Shown here in pieces: positions 50,584-58,829 of a stretch of 64,000 nt of DNA. The stretch comes from a virus. The stretch lies in IMG/VR virus record IMGVR_UViG_3300005253_001115, positions 186,001 to 250,000 of that record; one strand, written 5' to 3'. Position 1 is the stretch's first letter; each line of letters starts with the position of its first letter. The notes beneath the pieces were generated by a model. It saw nothing but the letters and a program-made list of their open reading frames with translations, did no database searches and had not been told where the DNA came from. Position numbers and translations under genes: made by a program.

Positions 50584-50796
50584 TCAATGTAACAGCGCTC
50601 TACGCTGCAACACCTGCGCCATGGCAGCCTTGAAGTTGGCTGCTGCGATCAGTATGTCCTGGGTGTTTCGGTCTTTCACCACCTGTACCAACTCATCGAG
50701 AGGCAGTGGCTCCAACGATTCTGCGAACGTAACGAACGCCCGAGACAGCGTGGGCAGATCTGCAAGTACATCGTTAACTGATAGATTCTTCATCAA
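50584..50796 (-). CDS. Hypothetical protein, 70 aa
   Basis: Helical protein; starts at ATG 50796 within the last codons of the upstream gene. No motif recognised. Confidence 0.6.
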   Translation of the reverse strand: MMKNLSVNDVLADLPTLSRAFVTFAESLEPLPLDELVQVVKDRNTQDILIAAANFKAAMAQVLQRRALLH

Positions 50797-51088
50797 AAAA
50801 CTGCCTCAAGACCACTTTGGTACGGTCGGCAATGACCATACCCATCGCTTCCACCACGGCTTCCACCGGACCGTTGTATGAGCCTACTAGCAAGTTTCCC
50901 GCCAACACCCGGGAAGGACCCTCGTCCCGTATGTGGACAGTGTATCCCTTGATCGTCAGGATTCCGGTTGAGGAGTCTGCCTTGACGTGGAAGTCGTGAG
51001 AGTCCTCAGGACCGCCCTCAAACAGCTCCACTGCCCTTTCGGCTGCCATCAGGGCCTTGCTGAAATTACTCATCTTGCTCTGGTCCAT
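50774..51088 (-). CDS. Hypothetical protein, 104 aa
   Basis: Alpha/beta protein (TGILTIKGYTVHIRDEG, GPVEAVVEAMGMVIAD). Overlaps both neighbours by about 23 bp. The alternative ATG six codons in (MSNFSK) is equally possible. Confidence 0.65.
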   Translation of the reverse strand: MDQSKMSNFSKALMAAERAVELFEGGPEDSHDFHVKADSSTGILTIKGYTVHIRDEGPSRVLAGNLLVGSYNGPVEAVVEAMGMVIADRTKVVLRQFFDEESIS

Positions 51089-51290
51089 ACTGAACTCCCA
51101 TTCGCTCCTCGTAGGAGGGCGTCTTAGGGTAGAGATCTTTTACCCTTTGTTGGCGTTTTTCTTCCTCATCCCACGCAACCGCTCTATTTTTTGCGTCCTG
51201 CCACAAAAGAAAATGCACCCAGCCAAACACAGAGATGACGATCCCTGCGGGAAGCCATGCAACTACAGTGACCCAGACCTCAGCGTTCAT
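51066..51290 (-). CDS. Small membrane protein
   Basis: 74 aa. Residues 5-30 (VWVTVVAWLPAGIVISVFGWVHFLLW) form one membrane segment, followed by a charged cytoplasmic tail. Overlaps both neighbours. Could be a small inhibitor or anchor. Confidence 0.7.
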   Translation of the reverse strand: MNAEVWVTVVAWLPAGIVISVFGWVHFLLWQDAKNRAVAWDEEEKRQQRVKDLYPKTPSYEERMGVQYGPEQDE

Positions 51291-51600
51291 GACGCTTTCT
51301 CAGGCCGAACCAGAACTCTTGCATCTTGCCCAGCATGTAGTGGGTGATCTCCCCCACGCTGAGTTTGGCGATCACTGAATCGATGCCACAAAAGGGGCAC
51401 AGTGCCGTGGCGTTACCGTGCATACCTGCATCCGGCATGCGAGATAAGAACGGGGTATCGTCAATCCACTCCTTGATAGGAAAATCCAGAGGGTCCCAGA
51501 TGCGCTCGCAACAGAAACACCCCACCTGATTCGATGCCTCGATGGCGTGTCGATTCAGAGTGGACTTGCTGTGGATCTCGTGAAGCTGGCTTTCATTCAT
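51280..51600 (-). CDS. Zinc-binding protein (CxxC...CPFCGIDSVI)
   Basis: 106 aa. CFCCERIW (~28-35) and ALCPFCGIDSVIAKL (~66-80) are the two halves of a zinc site; this pattern occurs in a conserved bacterial and phage family of unknown role. TGTCTAAAGGTAACTC precedes the ATG, merging a CTAAAG box with the ribosome binding site. Confidence 0.78.
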   Translation of the reverse strand: MNESQLHEIHSKSTLNRHAIEASNQVGCFCCERIWDPLDFPIKEWIDDTPFLSRMPDAGMHGNATALCPFCGIDSVIAKLSVGEITHYMLGKMQEFWFGLRKRHER

Positions 51601-51830
51601 GAGTTACCTTTAGACAAGCTGAAAAAGTTTGGCTCCAATCCCGAATTTCTAAAAAGCTGGCGTATCTCTGTGGTAGTTCCGGGAACGATCAACCCGGGTA
51701 CGATAGCAGCAGACGTGGAGAATGTACGGAGTTCTCTCCCGATGGCCACTGGCGCTGCGCCAATAGGCGATTCTGGTTTTGGGGCGTCTCCCTGAGGTCC
51801 AGATGAATTGTATCCAAAGACCAGAGACAT
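51597..51830 (-). CDS. Doubtful small protein, 77 aa
   Basis: Open frame whose stop overlaps the next start (ATGA), but with no good ribosome binding site and a low-complexity sequence rich in Pro, Gly and Ser. The rest of 51831-51957 shows no gene; it holds an A+T-rich stretch with TGATATCA and is the divergent region before the plus-strand gene at 51958. Confidence 0.25.
   Translation of the reverse strand: MSLVFGYNSSGPQGDAPKPESPIGAAPVAIGRELRTFSTSAAIVPGLIVPGTTTEIRQLFRNSGLEPNFFSLSKGNS
51608..51613 (-). promoter_or_regulatory. CTAAAG box
   Basis: Minus-strand TTGTCTAAAGG sits 8 bp before the ATG at 51600. Confidence 0.4.
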
Positions 51831-51957
51831 CTGCGAGGACTAGGGCAACCAGAGAACAACTGCTCCACTGTAACACATGATATCACCCCAATATTGATAT
51901 GAAATAGAGTAGATAGCATGACTCTGATACACAAGCCACCCACCAACTTGAAGGAAT

Positions 51958-52485
51958 ATGATAGTGAAATCACTCAAAGAAATGATGGAATTAGGACATA
52001 CTGTACAACTCGATGATGCCGAAGAGGAGATATATGCGGCACTCGCTGGCTCTGGTCACCTTGATTCGCACATGTTGACACTTGCCGGACCGCTCGACGG
52101 GAAGCCTCGGCCACCTGAATGGTTTCGGGAGGAATTCCACACTATGTGTGCCGCTTACTTGCGCATGTACGACGAAAACCCTCAATGGCACATGGTGATA
52201 AATCGAGGCTGGTCCGGCACTGGTCAATGGAGTGCGCACGTAACTTGGGTGAACGAGAAGCCCCGGAAATTGAAATTCTTCACTTGGTGGTGGAATAAGC
52301 GTTTCGGCACGATGCGTTGTGTGCTATCTGTACACTCGAATGGTCTCCGGTATATCGTAAAGAACATGGTGCAACCCGACGCCCGGACCTACGAAGGAGC
52401 ACGAAATCGCCGAAATACCAAAAAAAGAGGTAAAGGTTTCCGTGGGGTTACCGATAAAGAGACCGATGCCGAAATCGAAGGATGA
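51958..52485 (+). CDS. Hypothetical protein, 175 aa
   Basis: Soluble protein with a Trp-rich core (FFTWWWNKRFG) and a basic C-terminal segment (RNRRNTKKRGKGFRG). AAGGA is 4 bp before the ATG. No family recognised. Confidence 0.65.
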   Translation: MIVKSLKEMMELGHTVQLDDAEEEIYAALAGSGHLDSHMLTLAGPLDGKPRPPEWFREEFHTMCAAYLRMYDENPQWHMVINRGWSGTGQWSAHVTWVNEKPRKLKFFTWWWNKRFGTMRCVLSVHSNGLRYIVKNMVQPDARTYEGARNRRNTKKRGKGFRGVTDKETDAEIEG

Positions 52486-52750
52486 CCCCAGAGAATTCAA
52501 GAACGAGAGCCTGCGAGACTGCTCAATGGACCGAGACGCCCAAGATATCCGCCGTCACGGGGAGCTTGAGAAGGCCAAGGACCGGGGCACCGCCAACATC
52601 GCCGAATACTTCTCTGGGATTCCGGCCGATCTGCTGACTGGGCTACCGGAGGTCATCAAGTCCCTTCCTGGGAAACTCGATGAGGACATGCTCGATATTT
52701 TGGCTGGTGCTCAACAAGCTCTGGAGATGCGGGACGCAGAAGACGACTAG
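52442..52750 (+). CDS. Hypothetical acidic protein, 102 aa
   Basis: GTG start at 52442 (AAAGG upstream); the ATG at 52466 is an alternative. Overlaps the previous gene. Acidic C-terminus (DMLDILAGAQQALEMRDAEDD). Convergent with the minus gene ending at 52747. Confidence 0.65.
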   Translation: MGLPIKRPMPKSKDDPREFKNESLRDCSMDRDAQDIRRHGELEKAKDRGTANIAEYFSGIPADLLTGLPEVIKSLPGKLDEDMLDILAGAQQALEMRDAEDD

Positions 52751-52938
52751 GGCCTGTGCTGCCAACACTGGATAACGTCCTCGATATCCTCCCGCTGGCG
52801 TTTGCATCTCGAACCGGCCCGGGTATCTTCAACGCAGCGCATCAAGTCTGCCTCAAGATACTCCATGATGTGCTTGAGACGAGTACGCAACTCGTTCGTG
52901 ACGCGCTCGGAATCCCAGTCTAAATCGCTGTCGGCCAT
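52747..52938 (-). CDS. Hypothetical protein, 63 aa
   Basis: Short helical protein with two Cys near the C-terminus (CKRQREDIEDVIQC). GGGAGCGAGGCAGC precedes the ATG. No motif recognised. Confidence 0.6.
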   Translation of the reverse strand: MADSDLDWDSERVTNELRTRLKHIMEYLEADLMRCVEDTRAGSRCKRQREDIEDVIQCWQHRP

Positions 52939-52954
52939 GCTGCCTCGCTCCCTA

Positions 52955-53296
52955 TTAGTGTATCCTACCTTTCATGGTCGCAGTTGAGACTGAAGTGGTG
53001 TCCTTCAGCGGATCTTGTCCTGCGGGAACGATGTAATCGAAACCCCGTATTTCTTGCTTTACTTTATTCAAGGTCGCTACCACACCATCCCAATACATCG
53101 AGAGATCCGGTGGCATGTCCCCGCCAGAGACCACTACGTGGTAGGCATTCGTCCTGATCTTCTGCTCAATCGCGAATCCAAGCTGGTGAGGGCCGGTGAT
53201 AATGGAACCCATCTGGCCCAGCTTGTCATTCCAGTTGACGATCTCGTAATCGAGGTATCCGATGCCTTTGCCGTTTAGCGTGAATCTGATACGCAT
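52955..53296 (-). CDS. Hypothetical protein, 113 aa
   Basis: Beta-rich protein coupled to the zincin gene by a one-base overlap (TAATG). Alternating strands and a C-terminal Ser/Thr stretch could suit a small virion component. No family recognised. Confidence 0.65.
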   Translation of the reverse strand: MRIRFTLNGKGIGYLDYEIVNWNDKLGQMGSIITGPHQLGFAIEQKIRTNAYHVVVSGGDMPPDLSMYWDGVVATLNKVKQEIRGFDYIVPAGQDPLKDTTSVSTATMKGRIH

Positions 53297-55557
53297 TAGT
53301 AGCCCCTCAGCGTGGCGATGATAAGGGCCATGTGCTCAGGGTCGTCCCGAACCATAGCACCCCACATGTGCTCGTTGTAGAATGCCTGGACCCCCATAGA
53401 GACTAGCTCGCCATGCCCTTCCCGGTCACCGTAGCTCTTACCACAGTAGACAGAGAAGAAGTGGTCAGGAATGAACTCCTCGTTTTTGTCATAGTGCCTC
53501 AGGTCAGGATACGGCTGCCCTGTTTTGGGGTCAATATCCCCGTTCCTGACGAGGGGCTGGCCTTCTGTCCGGTTCTTGTAGAAACCAGAGAAACGTCGAG
53601 CTGTATCGGGGTTGCTAAACTCCATGTGGTGCGCGAATTCGTGGATGGCGATATCGTCCCTGTCCGAAGCCGACCCCCCGCTGTACTTGCGTGTGGTGTC
53701 CCACATCTCATGCTTAGGTACCTTCTTGAGGTCCGCCCCTACACTGAGGCAGATACGCCCGTCGGACGAGCTGGCGTAGGCTCGCACCATAACCTCCGAT
53801 TCCCATGTTATGCCCACCATCCCCGGCCCACCCACCACATCACGGTGGGCAATCGAGAACAGGTCTTGTAGGCTCTCTTGGATCTTAGCGGAATTCGGAT
53901 AGCGTGAGCTTTCCTCCAGCGTCTCCTTGGATATCTGGTCTCGGTGCTTCTGTCTCAAGACCAACAGCTTCTTTCCTGTCAAGCCAGCGATGCCCTTGCC
54001 TTTCGCGACTGTGTAGTCCTCATCTTTTTCGTTAATCTCAGCCCACGCAGCATTCCCTACATTGTGCAGTATTTCACCAGCGCTTTCGGCATCAATTTGG
54101 GTGTATTGGTTGACTTTCCTCATTGCATTTTTGATGGGTTGGCGAATTTTCTCCGCCTCCTTCAGGATCTTTTCGCTCGCCCGTAGTACGCCCATGTGCG
54201 CGTTTCTTCCGAGTTGGTCGATGGCATCTTTGTCGTCTTCTAGGTCAGAGACCAGTTTAGCGAATTCACCCGTCTCCAGAGACTTGCTGTCTCTACGCTT
54301 TAGGATGTCAGCCTTTCTAGTTTGGTACTCCTTTTCGAATTCCTCAGAAGCGTATTCTGCCTCTGCCAGGGCGGACCCTGCCAGCATGTAAGCTCTTTGT
54401 GCCGCGTCGATACCAGACCAATCAGCCCACTGCTTCATTTCCGTGGTCGCTTTCTCAGCAGCTTTGCGGTGATCGTGAAGATAGGAGTTCGGTGTCCATG
54501 ATTCACTTAGACCGAAGCTCTCCCACAACATCCTGTTCGCCGACTCATCTCCAACTCTGGCCGAGCGGTCTAGTATTGCCATCGCCAGCTTCGTATTAGT
54601 CTCGAAGGGGGACCTTTCAACGGGGTCGATTTGTTGCCCCATTCGCATTCGAAGCAAGTTCTGAAGAGTAACGGGTGCATCGGGATCATCCACGAACATC
54701 CTAGCTAAGTCGGCTCCTCCGAGTGTGGGCGACTCCCGCCAACTCGCCAGAAGCTCTTTCATTTTCGTTATCTTGCGGTAGGCGAGGTCCCGCCCAGAGT
54801 CCGGGATAGCGTCCATGTCAAAATTAGACAACTGTAGTAGATCTTCTACCTCTAGAGTTTCCGGTCTATTTTGTACCTTGTCCCAGGTTTGAATGTCTCG
54901 CGGGTCGTCAGCCTTGATCGAGCTATTGAACTGATCCACAGCGAACTGGGCTTTGTCTACTTTCTTTTTGAAGTAGTTACCGCCTCTCTTGCTGGGCGGA
55001 ATATCCTTATTGCTAATAAACTCCAGCGCCTCGTTTACAGCGGCTTGTAGCGCCTCGACGGCCTTCAGGTTCTCGGCCCTGTCGTCGCTTTGGAGAGCCT
55101 GGGCAGCCTCTTTCAGCTTGATGGCTTTGGTGTTGCCCTTCGGGGTTCTAACCAGTACAGCCTGAAGGGACTCAAGAGCTTGAGCCACCATGTCCTTCTG
55201 GCGTGCCCACTGTCCTTCCGGCACCAACTCAATAGCCTCCGCAGAGGGGCCAGGCTCCTCAGGAGCGGGCTCGCTGGGCTTGTTGTCATCCCAGTCCACA
55301 TCCCGCTCGTTACGCTCGTCAGCGGAGTTCTCGTCGGTCCAGTAAGGGTTCTCTCCTGGCTCTGGTCGGTGAGCTTCTCCGTCGTGGCAGTCCTTGTCTT
55401 TTGAGATCCACCCGTCACCACAAGGGATATCGTCGGGACTGTTAGGTACTTTGTCGCCCGCGTAAGCAGGGTCCTCGTCTTCCGTAATGAAGCTGTCCCA
55501 ATTCAAAAAATCACGCATCGGTAGCCACCTAAAGGGGTTTACACTAGAAATAACCAT
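53296..55557 (-). CDS. Large protein with C-terminal zincin metallopeptidase domain
   Basis: 753 aa. The N-terminus has a short Cys motif, CGDGWISKDKDC (~47-58), seen in some phage structural proteins, then a long helical, charged region. The C-terminus has the zinc site HEFAHH (~639-644) and a downstream Glu in GHGELVSMGV (~717), fitting a zincin protease. May be a head-associated protein that is ejected or that matures a partner; the large helical body argues against a small toxin. Confidence 0.75.
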   Translation of the reverse strand: MVISSVNPFRWLPMRDFLNWDSFITEDEDPAYAGDKVPNSPDDIPCGDGWISKDKDCHDGEAHRPEPGENPYWTDENSADERNERDVDWDDNKPSEPAPEEPGPSAEAIELVPEGQWARQKDMVAQALESLQAVLVRTPKGNTKAIKLKEAAQALQSDDRAENLKAVEALQAAVNEALEFISNKDIPPSKRGGNYFKKKVDKAQFAVDQFNSSIKADDPRDIQTWDKVQNRPETLEVEDLLQLSNFDMDAIPDSGRDLAYRKITKMKELLASWRESPTLGGADLARMFVDDPDAPVTLQNLLRMRMGQQIDPVERSPFETNTKLAMAILDRSARVGDESANRMLWESFGLSESWTPNSYLHDHRKAAEKATTEMKQWADWSGIDAAQRAYMLAGSALAEAEYASEEFEKEYQTRKADILKRRDSKSLETGEFAKLVSDLEDDKDAIDQLGRNAHMGVLRASEKILKEAEKIRQPIKNAMRKVNQYTQIDAESAGEILHNVGNAAWAEINEKDEDYTVAKGKGIAGLTGKKLLVLRQKHRDQISKETLEESSRYPNSAKIQESLQDLFSIAHRDVVGGPGMVGITWESEVMVRAYASSSDGRICLSVGADLKKVPKHEMWDTTRKYSGGSASDRDDIAIHEFAHHMEFSNPDTARRFSGFYKNRTEGQPLVRNGDIDPKTGQPYPDLRHYDKNEEFIPDHFFSVYCGKSYGDREGHGELVSMGVQAFYNEHMWGAMVRDDPEHMALIIATLRGY

Positions 55558-55578
55558 CTAATGAGGGCATCGGATTCC

Positions 55579-56115
55579 CTAGTTGCCCCTTTCTTTCATC
55601 TTTTTGGCCCACTTCTTCTGCCACTCGGACTGCGGAGTGTCGTTCAGAATATCCTCGACCGAAGCCGTAGCCCTGTGTGGCCCAGAGGCTCTTGTTTGCG
55701 ATCTACGGGCTTTTCTCCTTCTAGGCGATGGCGGAGTGGCCTTAGCGAAGAGGTGGTCCCTCTGCTCGTCATAGTAACCGTCAGGGCCAGATTTGTAATA
55801 CTTCAGGGTTGGATCGTTGGTTCCCCAGTTCGGCGGGGGCGGCTTCCTTCTGGCTTCCTTCCGCTTCTTCTCCCTATGGTGGTAAGAGGTCCCCGTGGGG
55901 GGTTTTGACCTTATCACCGGCTCTCGGTACGGACACTTCCCTGCCTTGGTGGGGTTGGTGATTGCTCGGTAGGCCCAATTGACCAATTGGAACTCCATAT
56001 CTGGTAGATCCGGGTTCAGGTCAGGATGGGTTTCCCTGGAGAGCTTCCGGTAAGCGTTCTTGATCCGCTTCCTAGTGGAACCTCTTTCAATTTCGAGCAC
56101 CTTGTACGGGTCCAT
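55579..56115 (-). CDS. J-domain (DnaJ-like) protein
   Basis: 178 aa. Residues 1-65 form a J domain with the HPD motif (RETHPDLNP, ~29-37). The remainder is basic and low-complexity (RREKKRKEARRKPPPP) and lacks the zinc-finger and substrate domains of DnaJ. Probably recruits the host DnaK. Confidence 0.85.
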   Translation of the reverse strand: MDPYKVLEIERGSTRKRIKNAYRKLSRETHPDLNPDLPDMEFQLVNWAYRAITNPTKAGKCPYREPVIRSKPPTGTSYHHREKKRKEARRKPPPPNWGTNDPTLKYYKSGPDGYYDEQRDHLFAKATPPSPRRRKARRSQTRASGPHRATASVEDILNDTPQSEWQKKWAKKMKERGN

Positions 56116-56139
56116 GCGTCTAAATAGCGCATTTAGATG

Positions 56140-56277
56140 TTACAGTCTCCAAAAGATAAAGCCTCCGAAGCCTAACATAGCCAAGAGCGCAATTACCTCA
56201 ATTATGTCCATTAGTGACCAACCGCACCTCAGTAGATATATTTCGGCGCGTACCAACCGTACACCTAAACTGTTCAT
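56140..56277 (-). CDS. Tiny membrane protein, 45 aa
   Basis: MNSLGVRLVRAEIYLLRCGW then a hydrophobic segment (IIEVIALLAMLGFGGFIFW). The ATG overlaps the stop of the GGQ protein gene (ATGA), and GAGGAGAG is a strong ribosome binding site. Role unknown. Confidence 0.7.
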   Translation of the reverse strand: MNSLGVRLVRAEIYLLRCGWSLMDIIEVIALLAMLGFGGFIFWRL

Positions 56278-56678
56278 TTTCTCTCCTCTGCCGCGAAATG
56301 CTGCTGAACATCCGACAGAAGCTCGTCCAGCTTCCCCTCAAGGATGTCCTTGTAGCGATAGGTCTTCCCGGAACGGTGGTCCTTCACACGCTGATCGGAC
56401 TCGTGATAAGTCCTTACACGTTCTGTACTTGTAGCCTCTACTTGCGTTTTAGCGGCCTCTTTCATCAGAGGCACGAGGATATTCGTCATGCGCTTGAAGG
56501 CAGCCTTCTTGTTCTTTCCCTGCTCCTTATGCTCCTCGGCTTTAGCTGTAATCCCAGTTTCTACATGTGTTAATCGAACAGCCGTATCCCTTTTATTTCG
56601 ATTTTGACCACCTTTGCCGCTAGCGCGGTAGTAGTCGATTCTGATGTCTTCTTTACGAACTGTCTGTGGCCACGCCAT
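56274..56678 (-). CDS. GGQ-domain release-factor-like protein
   Basis: 134 aa from ATG 56678. The catalytic SGKGGQNRNK (GGQ at 23-25) and a C-terminal VRTYHESDQRVKDHRSGKTY match class I release factor domain 3. It has no stop-codon recognition domain, so it may rescue stalled ribosomes (ArfB or PrfH-like) rather than terminate at stop codons. All three stop codons are used in this window. Confidence 0.88.
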   Translation of the reverse strand: MAWPQTVRKEDIRIDYYRASGKGGQNRNKRDTAVRLTHVETGITAKAEEHKEQGKNKKAAFKRMTNILVPLMKEAAKTQVEATSTERVRTYHESDQRVKDHRSGKTYRYKDILEGKLDELLSDVQQHFAAEERK

Positions 56679-56716
56679 TTTGTTTCTCACATGCTTATGT
56701 TTAGGAGGGAGTATTA

Positions 56717-56722
56717 CTAAAG
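56717..56722 (+). promoter_or_regulatory. CTAAAG box upstream of LAGLIDADG gene
   Basis: GTATTACTAAAGAAAGG precedes the ATG at 56737; AAAGG within it also acts as the ribosome binding site. Confidence 0.4.
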
Positions 56723-56736
56723 AAAGGATCATCTTT

Positions 56737-57540
56737 ATGTTACTATCATTGCCTTTTGAAGAGATAATTGCACGGTACCAGAAAGGAGAATCCCAAGCAC
56801 AACTTGCTAATAGCTTTAGTGTAGACCGGCGAACTATTAGGAGAAGGCTGGTTAAAGCTGATATACCTCTTAGGTCTGGTGGAGAGGCTTCCAAGGTCCA
56901 AAAAAACAAAGCCTTTACTGCATCCACTGTGGTAAACGAATTGGTCGATGGAATGTTATTAGGTGATGCTTGGATAGAGCAAGGACAAGACAACGCTCGC
57001 CTTGGTATTGAAGTGACCAAAAAATCCGAAGGGTGGATAGAACAGATATCTGATATCCTCACAGCGCACGAGGTCAAGCATTCCATAGGGTATAGAAAAC
57101 CCAGAGAAAAAATAATAAACGGCATTCATACCCGATCAAAGGAAAGCGTTATGCTTAGGACCAGTCTATATCCTAATTTTGCTGTCCAAAGACTACGGTG
57201 GTATCCAGAAGGTACAAAAATAGTGCCCAGAGATTTAGAACTTACTGCAAGTAGTATAGCTCATTGGTATTGGGGTGACGGATCAACCAGCAAGTATATG
57301 GTCCGTCTATACACGAACAATTTCTTAGAAAAAGACTGTGAATTCCTAGTAAGCTGTCTGTTGGAGTTCGGAGTAAGTTTTTCAATAAGCAAAAGTCGCA
57401 AAAATCCTGTTCTTAGTCTGTACAACAATTCTGAAAGAGAAAGGTTTCTGGACCTAGTTCGGGACCACGTTCCAGAATGTTTCGAATACAAAGTACAAAA
57501 ACCTGTAATAGTGAGAAGAAGCAAGCCTACTCTTTTTTGA
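56737..57540 (+). CDS. LAGLIDADG-type homing endonuclease
   Basis: 267 aa. An N-terminal helix-turn-helix (ARYQKGESQAQLANSFSVDRRTIRRRLVKADI) precedes two LAGLIDADG-like motifs: LVDGMLLGDAWIEQ (~68-81) and IAHWYWGDGSTSK (~174-186). More A+T-rich than its neighbours. The stop is 8 bp before the first hairpin of the array, on the same strand, so its transcript would run into the array. Perhaps a domesticated or mobile endonuclease. Confidence 0.85.
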   Translation: MLLSLPFEEIIARYQKGESQAQLANSFSVDRRTIRRRLVKADIPLRSGGEASKVQKNKAFTASTVVNELVDGMLLGDAWIEQGQDNARLGIEVTKKSEGWIEQISDILTAHEVKHSIGYRKPREKIINGIHTRSKESVMLRTSLYPNFAVQRLRWYPEGTKIVPRDLELTASSIAHWYWGDGSTSKYMVRLYTNNFLEKDCEFLVSCLLEFGVSFSISKSRKNPVLSLYNNSERERFLDLVRDHVPECFEYKVQKPVIVRRSKPTLF

Positions 57541-57547
57541 AAATTCC

Positions 57548-57980
57548 TGCGCCGTAGACACCATAGTACCGGATTACACTGTCATGTTGGTCTACGGCGC
57601 AGAACGAGGCACGGCATTCTCCTTTTGGATTACACTGCTATGTAGGACGTTCCTCTTTGAAAATTCCTGCGCCGCAGACATCATAATGTCGGGTTACATC
57701 ACCGAGTCGGTCTGCGGCGCAAGTTAAAATGTAGTAGACACGGCAAGACCACTCGGGCTACAACTTCAACACGGCCGTGTCTACTGTGTTAGAAAAGGAG
57801 GCGCGACATTCTCCTTTTGGGTTACACTGCTATGTGGGCCGTGCCTCTTTGAAAATTCCTGCGCTGCATGGCACGGCTCTGGGGGGTTACAACATCGCTA
57901 AGGCCACACAGCGCAGGTTAAAATGTAGTAGACACGGCATATCCCAAACGGGTTACAACATTCTGCTGGCCGTGTCTACT
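57548..57980 (+). ncRNA. Hairpin array cluster 1 (seven units)
   Basis: Seven hairpins at 57548-57601, 57606-57655, 57668-57721, 57733-57785, 57798-57847, 57858-57917 and 57927-57980. Each stem of 8-13 bp closes a 30-nt loop (29 in unit 4) with the pattern A-N10-GGGTTACA-N10-G. Core variants are GGATTACA (units 1, 2) and GGGCTACA (unit 4). Units 1 and 3 differ in the stem by a compensated T-A to C-G pair; units 4 and 7 share a stem but have different loops. Upstream of units on the plus strand is an A-rich word (GAAAATT, TTAAAATG, TAGAAAAGG). No gene is seen in 57541-57989. Confidence 0.8.
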
Positions 57981-57989
57981 TTCGTTAGA

Positions 57990-58814
57990 TCAATCCGATA
58001 CCTTCCGCCACTGCTTCCACAGTTCCCGCAGGATGCGCTTCGACAGGAGCCTACGCTGGTGTAGGAAGATGTGGCCCGTTGTCCAGTCAGGGTGTGCAGC
58101 AGCAGCTTTGGCCTTCACTCCCTCAGAATATTGGTAGAATTCATTGTTGGTCTTCTTGCCGTTCTGGTGAACAGTACCCTGCACAACGAACATCATGGAT
58201 CTCCTGCTCGGGTTGTAACCGTGCAGTTTAGCCATTTCAGTGCCACGTCGAAGGCGCTGGCGAACCATGGGATCTTGCGCATTCTCGGACACCATACCTA
58301 GCCCAAAACGCTTCCACAATTTAGCGGGCGTGGCGAAATTACGCAAGTCGGCTCCGGCTTCTGCCAATATCCTTCCTACAGCTAGGAGGCTCAGGCCGGG
58401 GGTTCCTTTACCGGGGCGACCAACCCACGAAGCGATCGGCATACCTGCCACTATGGCAGTGATGTCTTTGTGGTATTGCCTTATTTGGGGGTCGAAGCCC
58501 CTGATAGCAGGGACCATAGCGAGCGCCATAATCTCCACTTTCGCAGCAAATACCTCTATTGGGTCGGTGGAGGTCCGATCAATCTCGTCAGGCTTCACAT
58601 GCAACATCCACTTTTTGTGGACGGCAGTTGCCAGCGCTCCGTCTTTTGTGCAGAGAGCGTACTTCTTAACGAAGCACGTCTTACCTTTGCAGTGGTGGTC
58701 CTGCACAGCACGCTTGATGACGCCATGTAACTGCTGGTTGAGGGACTCTCTTGCTCTCTCAAGATTCAGACAATCTCTATGGAGGCCGAGGAGTTTAGTG
58801 ATTTCGTTGTGCAT
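57990..58814 (-). CDS. Transposase_20-domain protein lacking a DEDD domain (IS110-like)
   Basis: 274 aa. The C-terminal half fits the IS110-family Transposase_20 fold: GTPGLSLLAVGRILAEAGADLRNF (helix-hairpin-helix-like, ~137-160), LWKRFGLGM (~166), a YNPSRRS segment (~200-206) and LSKRILRELWKQWR (~257-270). Residues 1-130 are helical and Cys-containing and lack the RuvC-like DEDD domain of true IS110 transposases. S176 or S203/S206 could be the catalytic serine. The ATG at 58814 has AAGGATTAGAAA upstream. Hairpins flank both ends (9 bp and 15 bp away), as bridge-RNA genes do in IS110 elements. Confidence 0.75.
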   Translation of the reverse strand: MHNEITKLLGLHRDCLNLERARESLNQQLHGVIKRAVQDHHCKGKTCFVKKYALCTKDGALATAVHKKWMLHVKPDEIDRTSTDPIEVFAAKVEIMALAMVPAIRGFDPQIRQYHKDITAIVAGMPIASWVGRPGKGTPGLSLLAVGRILAEAGADLRNFATPAKLWKRFGLGMVSENAQDPMVRQRLRRGTEMAKLHGYNPSRRSMMFVVQGTVHQNGKKTNNEFYQYSEGVKAKAAAAHPDWTTGHIFLHQRRLLSKRILRELWKQWRKVSD

Positions 58815-58829
58815 TTTCTAATCCTTGTA

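Noticed and set aside
51649-51973. Additional small open frames in 51601-51957
   Set aside because: Overlapping frames without ribosome binding sites or recognisable sequence; only the 51597-51830 frame is kept, at low confidence.
57990-58814. Complete IS110 insertion sequence
   Set aside because: The DEDD domain is missing and no element boundaries or target duplications are visible; the gene seems resident.
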